Source: Microbacterium sp. Se63.02b (lineage in GTDB: Bacteria; Actinomycetota; Actinomycetes; Actinomycetales; Microbacteriaceae). Taken from it: a stretch of DNA of 64,000 bases. Positions 58,668-64,000 of this stretch are shown one piece after another. The DNA lies in NCBI RefSeq assembly GCF_014171575.1, contig NZ_CP050453.1, positions 2,232,001 to 2,296,000 on the forward strand, in the 5' to 3' direction. Made by a program: the position numbers and the translations under genes. How positions within the stretch are numbered: the first letter of the stretch is position 1; the number at the start of each line of letters is the position of its first letter. Under the pieces are notes generated by a model that made no database searches, was not told where the DNA came from, and saw nothing but the letters and a program-made list of their open reading frames with translations.

Positions 58668-59396
58668 TCACCAACGACCGAGCGCCACCGCGAGCACGGC
58701 GATGGCAGCAGGTCCTGCGGTCGAGGTCCGCAGCACCGTGTCTCCGAGACGCACTCGCTCCGCACCCGCGGCCACCATCCGGTCGAGCTCTTCCCCTGAG
58801 ATTCCCCCCTCGGGCCCCACGACCAGCACCAGGTCGCGGCCGTCGGACGTGATCTCCGACAGGCGCGCGGACGCCGTGGGATCGAGGAGCAGCACACGTT
58901 GCGAGGTCGCCCGCTCTGCGAGCTCACGCGTCGAGACGGGCGCCGTGACGTCGGGGACCCAGGCACGATGCGCCTGTTTCGCCGCCTCGCGCACGATGGT
59001 CGCCCAGCGGTCCCTCCCCTTCACGGCCTTCGGGCCCTCCCATCGCGAGACGCTCCGGCTCGCCTGCCACGGCACGATCTCGTCGACGCCGAGCTCGCAC
59101 GCGGCCTGGACGGCCAGTTCATCCCTGTCCCCTTTCGCGAGCGCCTGGACCAGGATGATCCGCGGCTCGGGGGCCGGATGCTCCGTGCGCGCGGTGATGC
59201 GGACATCGACGCGTGTCGGCGCGACCTCCTCGGCGACGCCCGACAGCCAGATGCCTGCACCGTCGCCGACAGTGACGGCCTCGCCGAAACGCAGCCGCCG
59301 CACCACGGCCGCGTGCTTCGCCTCGGCACCGGTGAGCGTCACGACCTCGCCGACGCGAACATCCGTCGACGACTCGACCAGGAAGTGCAGCGCCAT
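58668..59396 (-). CDS. rsmE: 16S rRNA (uracil-1498-N3)-methyltransferase RsmE
   Basis: 242 residues. N-terminal PUA-like domain, then a SPOUT methyltransferase with LVVGPEGGISGEEL and LGDTVLRTSTAGPAAIAVL, the knot motifs that bind S-adenosylmethionine. Follows dnaJ on the same strand with 2 bp between stop and start, so it belongs to the hrcA-dnaJ-rsmE unit. Confidence 0.94.
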   Translation of the reverse strand: MALHFLVESSTDVRVGEVVTLTGAEAKHAAVVRRLRFGEAVTVGDGAGIWLSGVAEEVAPTRVDVRITARTEHPAPEPRIILVQALAKGDRDELAVQAACELGVDEIVPWQASRSVSRWEGPKAVKGRDRWATIVREAAKQAHRAWVPDVTAPVSTRELAERATSQRVLLLDPTASARLSEITSDGRDLVLVVGPEGGISGEELDRMVAAGAERVRLGDTVLRTSTAGPAAIAVLAVALGRW

Positions 59397-59398
59397 GA

Positions 59399-60515
59399 TC
59401 AGTGGCTGCGGAAGCGGTCGCGGAGCTTCGAGAAGAGTCCCTGCTGGAACTGCGCGAGCTGCGGATCCGGCGCCTTGGTCTTCTTCGCGAAATCCTCGAT
59501 GAGCGCCCGCTGCGCCGAGTCGAGCCTCGTGGGTGTGAGCACCTGGACGCCGACGCGCAGATCACCGCGCTGGGTGCCGCGCAGCGGCGTGATCCCTCGG
59601 CCCTTGATCGTGAGCACGTCGCCCGACTGCACGCCGGCGCGGATCTCCAGCTCGACCTCGCCGTCCAAGCCCTGGATGGTCGTCTCGGTCCCGGAGGATG
59701 GCGTCCGTCATCGCCACCTCGAGGGTCGCGAGCAGATCGTCGCCCTCACGGCTGAACGCCGGGTGCGCGTTCACGGTCACCTCGACGTACAGATCGCCGT
59801 TCGGACCGCCCGCCTTGCCGACCTCTCCGGAGCCGGGCAGCTGGAGCCGGAGACCGGTCTCGACGCCGGCGGGGATGTCGAGCGACACCGTCCGGCGCGA
59901 GCGCACACGTCCCTGGCCGCCACACGTGCCGCAGGGGTAAGGGATCGTGGTGCCGTAGCCCTCGCAGGTACCGCACGGCTGAGAGGTGACGACGTTGCCG
60001 AGCAGGCTGCGCACCTGGCGCTGCACATGACCGGAGCCGCCGCAGATGTCGCACGTGACCGGGGACGTCCCCTCCTGACAGCACGATCCCTGGCAGGTCT
60101 CGCACAGCACCGCGGTGTCGACCTCGATGTCGCGGTGCGCGCCGAACACGACATCGCCGAGTTCGAGCGTCACACGGACGAGGGCATCCTGGCCACGCTC
60201 CCGACGAGACCGCGGGCGTGCCCCGCGCCCTCCGCCCTGCGCAGCCCCGAAGAACGTCTCGAAGATGTCTCCGAAGCCGCCGAAGCCGCCGAAGTTGCCC
60301 GCGGCGCCGTCACCGCCGCCCATGTCGTAGCGGCGACGCGAGTCGTCGTCGCTGAGAACGTCGTACGCATGCGTCACGAGCTTGAATCGCTCGGCCGCAT
60401 CCTCTCCCGGGTTCACATCCGGATGCAGCTGTCGCGCGAGGCGACGGTATGCCTTCTTGATCTCGTCGGTGGAAGCGTCTCGGGACACCCCGAGAACCTC
60501 ATAGTGGTCCGCCAC
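59399..60515 (-). CDS. dnaJ: Chaperone DnaJ, second copy type (frameshifted in this sequence)
   Basis: About 372 residues after repair. J-domain with HPD in [12 protein letters not shown], a glycine/phenylalanine stretch [14 protein letters not shown], four zinc motifs ([32 protein letters not shown]) and the C-terminal substrate domain. The break at 59690-59694 needs one C and one G, giving [15 protein letters not shown]. DnaJ next to hrcA is the DnaJ2 type of actinobacteria. GTG start. It is probably co-repressed with hrcA through CIRCE. Confidence 0.93.
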
Positions 60516-60553
60516 GATCGCCTTTCTGCGTGTGTCTTCCGGTCGCGACCGCG

Positions 60554-61584
60554 TCAGCGGCCGGCCTCGTCTTCATCGAGCATCCGCGACAGATAGCGGG
60601 CGACTGCCCGCGCCGCCGCGAGATTGCTCGGATAGTCCATGCGCGTCGGCCCCATCACGCCGACGCGCGCCGTGCCGCTGGGGCGGCGTAGTTGCTGGCG
60701 ACGATCGATGCCTCGCCGAGCCCGAACGGCGCGTTCTCGGTTCCGATGCTCGCCGCGAGGCCGTGCTCGTCGGTCACCATCTCGCTCATCAGCCGCAGCA
60801 GTGTCACCTGCTCCTCGATCGCTTCGAGGAGGGGATGGATGCTGCCGCGGAAGTCCTGCTCGCGACGCGCCAACGTGGCAGCTCCCGCCATCACCAGGCG
60901 CTCCTGCCGGAACCCGCCGAGTTCGTCGAGCACGACACCGGCGATCGCGTGCAGCACCGGATCCTTCGGCGGTTCAGCCGCCGCCAGCAGGGTCTGGAGT
61001 CGGTCGGAGGCGTCTGCGATCGCCTGACCCGTGATCAGGGCCGAGACGCGAGCACGCAGCAGCGCCATCGCCGTCTCGTCGATCGCCTCAGGGAGAGGCG
61101 CGATCCTCTGCGACACTCCCCCGGCATCCGTGACCAGCACGATCAGGAGCCGGTTCGGCGCCAGCGCGACCAGTTCGATGTGCGTGACATGGGCGCGAGC
61201 GAAAGACGGGTACTGAGCGAGCGCGACCTGCCCGGTGAGCTGCGTCAGCACCCGTACCGTGCGCACCATCAGGTCGTCGAGGTCGGAAGGTTCGCCCAGG
61301 AACGACTCGATCGCCGATCGCTGTGCCGACGAGAGCGGCCGCAACTGGGCCAGGTGGTTCACGAAGACGCGGTAGCCCTTGTCGGTGGGCACACGACCAG
61401 ACGAGGTGTGAGGCGCCGTGATGAGCTCTTCGTCTTCGAGCAGCGCCATGTCGTTGCGGATCGTCGCCGCCGACACGCCGAACGAATGCCGATCGACGAT
61501 GGAACGGCTGCCGACCGGTTCGTGGGTCTCGACGTAGTCCTGCACGATCGCGCGGAGAACCTGGAGTCCTCGCTCTGTGACCAT
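60554..61584 (-). CDS. hrcA: Heat-inducible transcription repressor HrcA (frameshifted near the 3' end in this sequence)
   Basis: About 343 residues after repair. The winged helix starts [38 protein letters not shown] is the recognition part. The break at 60680-60683, one C on the coding strand, turns a stop after ARRASA into [19 protein letters not shown] and the usual HrcA C-terminus ending DEDEAGR. It binds the CIRCE element just upstream of its own gene. The ATG at 61584 follows GAAGGGAAGG. Followed by dnaJ and rsmE. Confidence 0.94.
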
Positions 61585-61599
61585 CGCCTTCCCTTCCGC

Positions 61600-61624
61600 T
61601 GGCACTCGGACGTTCAGAGTGCCA
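61600..61624 (-). promoter_or_regulatory. CIRCE operator of hrcA
   Basis: TGGCACTC (61600-61607), 9 nt, GAGTGCCA (61617-61624): a perfect 8-bp inverted repeat with the N9 spacer of CIRCE. A -10 box TAGGAT on the minus strand (61630-61625) is directly upstream, so bound HrcA would cover the start of transcription. Confidence 0.9.
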
Positions 61625-61673
61625 ATCCTACCCCGAGCAGCTCGTGATTCTCCGTACGGCGGGGCCGCAACCC

Positions 61674-61679
61674 TAGGAT
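61674..61679 (+). promoter_or_regulatory. -10 box of the esterase gene (leaderless type)
   Basis: TAGGAT, 7 nt, then ATG at 61687. Confidence 0.4.
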
Positions 61680-61686
61680 GACGCTC

Positions 61687-63103
61687 ATGACCACCTCACC
61701 CCGGGCCACCCTGTCGAGCGGCGTGGTCCGCGGCACCGAGAGCGAGGGCGTCGCCCGTTACCTCGGCGTCCCCTATGCGGCTGCCCCTTTCGGCGAGAAC
61801 CGGTTCCCGAGCCCCGCAGCCGACGACCGCGTGGCACGGCGTGCGGGAGGCGACCCGGTTCGGCCCGACGCCACCCCAGCACCCCTACGCCGGCGAGATC
61901 GGCGAACTCCTGGGGTCCGTGCGCATCGACGGTGACGACATCCTCACGGCGAACGTGTGGGCTCCGACCGAGGCATCCGGCGCGCCGGTGCTGCTGTGGA
62001 TCCACGGCGGTGCGCTCGAACGCGGCACGGCGGCCCTGCCGCTCTACGACGGAACCGTCTTCGCGAACGCGGGCGTCGTGTTCGTGTCGATCAACTACCG
62101 CTTGGGCTCCGAGGGTTTCTCGGTGCTCGACGGCGCACCTCGAAACCTCGGGCTGCGCGATGCGGCCGCTGCGCTGGAGTGGGTGCATCGCGAGATCGCG
62201 GCCTTCGGCGGAGACCCCGCGCGCATCACCGCGATGGGCGAGTCGGCCGGCGGTGCCGTCGTCGCCGGGCTTCTCGCACGTGACGACTCCCGCGCGCTGA
62301 TCTCCCGCGCCATCATCGAATCCGGGCCGCTCACGGCCCAGACTCCGAAGAAGGCGGGGCGCGTGACGGCGCAGTTGGCGAAGCGACTCGGCGTCACCGC
62401 GGATCGGGATTCCTTCGCCGCGCTCTCCCCGGACAGCTGCTGGACGCGCGCGCGGCCCAGTCCGCCGGTTCGTCACCGCTCGGCGGGGCTCCCGGGTTCC
62501 AGTTCGCGATCGATCCCGACAGCCTGCCGCGGTCTCCGCACGAGGTTCTCGGCGAGATCGACACCCCGCTGCTGATCGGCAGCAACACCGACGAGTACCG
62601 GCTCTGGTTCCCGCCGGAGGCGCTCGCCGGCATCGGCGAGCTCAAGCTTCAGGCCGCCCGGCTGCTCTCCCGGATCCCCGTCGCGCCGTATCCGAGTACC
62701 GCTCGGCTTTCCCCGTGCCGGCACGGGTGAGGTGTTCGGGCAGCTCGTCACCGACATGATGCTGCGTGCGCCGCTGAGCCGTGTCGCGGCTGCCCGTCCC
62801 GCGACGACGCACGTCTACGAGTTCGCGTGGCCGAGCCCGGTGCGAGACCTTCGCGCGGCCCACGCGCTCGAACTCGGGTTCGTGTTCGATCGTCTCGACG
62901 ACGAGGAGGCCAGGCGCCTGGCCGGACCGGATGCCCCGCGTGACCTCGCGACCGAGATGAACGCTGCCTGGGTCGGCTTCGTGACCGACGGCGAACCCGG
63001 CTGGCCGCCGTACGGTCCCGGCCGGCAGACGCGCCTGTTCGACACGGTCAGCTCGACGGTTCCGCAGCGCCGCACCACCGGGATGGACCTGCTCCCCGGG
63101 TGA
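61687..63103 (+). CDS. Carboxylesterase type B (several frameshifts in this sequence)
   Basis: About 473 residues after repair. GVARYLGVPYAAAPFGENRF at the start, oxyanion motif LLWIHGGALERG, and the nucleophile elbow GESAGGA with the catalytic serine. The C-terminal half has DTPLLIGSNTDEYRLWFPPE. Breaks are near 61808, 62430, 62688 and 62712. Each is repaired by single G or C additions to short runs (for example NRFPGAPQPTTAW, LSPGQLLDARAAQ, VAAVSEYRSAFPGAGTGEV). A real pseudogene cannot be excluded, but the pattern equals that of the essential genes. It hydrolyses unknown esters. Confidence 0.78.
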
Positions 63104-63113
63104 CGCCGGCCGA

Positions 63114-64000
63114 TCAGTCCGTGAGCTCGCGCACCACGGCATCCGCGAGCAGGCGACCGCGCAACGTCAGCTGGACGCGCCCGTGCAGGGCAGCCACCGG
63201 ATCGATCAGTCCATCGGCTATCAGACCGGCGACACGGCTCCGGTTCGCCGCAGGCACCTCGTCGACCGCGATGCCCTCGCGGATGCGGCTCAGCAGCAGG
63301 ATGCGCTCCAATGTGCGCGACTCGGCATCGGGGCGCTCGGTTCCGGCTGCCGGCGACTCGGAGGCCGCGAGACGTTGCGCGTATGCGGCGGGGTGCTTGA
63401 CGTTCCACCATCGCAGCCCCGCCATGTGGCTGTGGGCACCAGGACCGAAGCCCCACCAGTCGCTGCCGCGCCAATAGGCGAGGTTGTGCCGGGAACGTCG
63501 GTCCGGCGTGCGGGCCCAGTTGCTGACCTCGTACCAGTCGAAGCCGCCGTCCGCGAGGCGCGCATCGGCGAGCTCGTACATGTCCGCCTGAAGATCGTCG
63601 TCGGGCGTCGGCACTTCGCCGCGACGGATCTGGCGCGCGAGCTTCGTGCCGTCCTCGATGATGAGCGCGTAGGCGGAGATGTGGTCGGGCTCGAGCGCGA
63701 GCGCCGCATCGAGCGAGGACTCCCAATCGGCGAGGGACTCCCCGGGCGCGCCGTAGATCAGATCGACGCTCACGGCGAGGCCCGCATCCTTCGCGGCGGC
63801 GACGGCCGTGCGGACGTTCTCCGGCCGGTGGGTGCGGTCGAGGGCGGCGAGGACATGCGGCACCGCCGACTGCATGCCGACCGACATCCGCGTGACTCCG
63901 GCCTCAGCCAGGGTGCGCGCGACCGCAGGCGTCACGGTGTCGGGATTCGCCTCGACGGTCACCTCGGCACCCTCAGCCAGCCCGAAGGCCGAGGAGGCCG
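63114..64000 (-). CDS. hemW: HemW-like radical SAM heme chaperone, C-terminal part
   Basis: The window shows about 295 C-terminal residues; the start and the radical SAM cysteine motif are outside. Visible: VTVEANPDTVTPAVARTLAE, VTRMSVGMQSAVPHVLAALD, VSVDLIYGAPGESLADWESS, YEVSNWAR and HNLAYWRGSDWWGFGPGAHS, the HemW/HemN-like signatures. HemW transfers heme to target enzymes; older annotation calls it coproporphyrinogen III oxidase-like. It is convergent with the esterase. Confidence 0.9.
   Translation of the reverse strand, partial: ASSAFGLAEGAEVTVEANPDTVTPAVARTLAEAGVTRMSVGMQSAVPHVLAALDRTHRPENVRTAVAAAKDAGLAVSVDLIYGAPGESLADWESSLDAALALEPDHISAYALIIEDGTKLARQIRRGEVPTPDDDLQADMYELADARLADGGFDWYEVSNWARTPDRRSRHNLAYWRGSDWWGFGPGAHSHMAGLRWWNVKHPAAYAQRLAASESPAAGTERPDAESRTLERILLLSRIREGIAVDEVPAANRSRVAGLIADGLIDPVAALHGRVQLTLRGRLLADAVVRELTD

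Noticed and set aside
61687..63103. Esterase as a decayed pseudogene
   Set aside because: Its breaks have the same simple lost-base form as those in dnaG, tkt and dnaJ, and all catalytic and structural motifs remain.

Overview
The window is high-GC actinobacterial chromosome, most likely from Microbacteriaceae and probably a Microbacterium-like organism. The support is gene content and order: OpcA in the tkt-tal-pgi-zwf-opcA-pgl cluster, DUF3099 and DUF4190 membrane proteins, a septum-formation-type lipoprotein, HrcA paired with a second DnaJ, long-form LeuA, recO-uppS, and many leaderless genes (a TANNNT -10 box with the start codon 6-7 nt later). The genus is inferred from style, not from a search. 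I see housekeeping and metabolic genes throughout, and no phage, insertion sequence or CRISPR array.

Layout. 1-2.8 kb: divergent glgA/glgC, serB, a hydrolase. 2.8-8.7 kb: fabG, small membrane proteins, SURF1, a PdxH-like flavoprotein, a HAD phosphatase, an ABC-F protein. 8.8-12.8 kb: a DedA protein co-transcribed with a NarL-type two-component system, then an acyltransferase sharing a tandem operator with it. 12.8-17.3 kb: ECF ATPase and T subunits without an S subunit, divergent TetR, MFS carrier and a MalY-like C-S lyase. 17.4-21.4 kb: sufB-sufD-Rieske-sufC-DUF59. 21.6-24.3 kb: heme A synthase and heme O synthase. 24.5-32.6 kb: the pentose phosphate operon. 32.7-39.2 kb: DMT transporter, def, lipoprotein, and a PucR regulator divergent from an alcohol dehydrogenase and APC permease. 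39.2-48.9 kb: tRNA-Asn, orphan ABC ATPase, dus-dgt-dnaG, gpx, FrnE-like protein, kinase-like protein, recO-uppS, TRIC channel. 48.9-54.5 kb: leuA with a leader attenuator, lipoprotein, quinone reductase, and a sigma factor/membrane/secreted-protein operon. 54.5-64 kb: hrcA-dnaJ-rsmE under CIRCE, HIT-phoH-ybeY-CBS-era, an esterase and hemW (partial).

Sequence quality. Sixteen genes carry frameshifts. Every one can be repaired by restoring one base to a short G or C run or one unit to a dinucleotide repeat, most often GC. This includes dnaG, which should be essential. The pattern points to systematic deletion errors in the sequence rather than gene decay, so these genes are listed as CDS with the break position.

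Best biology. The leuA leader (50693-50815, minus strand) encodes a leaderless 15-residue peptide, MPFGGLLLLSCRDES, with four consecutive leucine codons. Those codons are complementary to the leuA ribosome-binding region, which suggests leucine-responsive translational attenuation. Second is the shared tandem palindrome, at identical distance from the -10 box, in front of the DedA-kinase-regulator operon and the neighbouring acyltransferase gene, which suggests a small envelope-related regulon.
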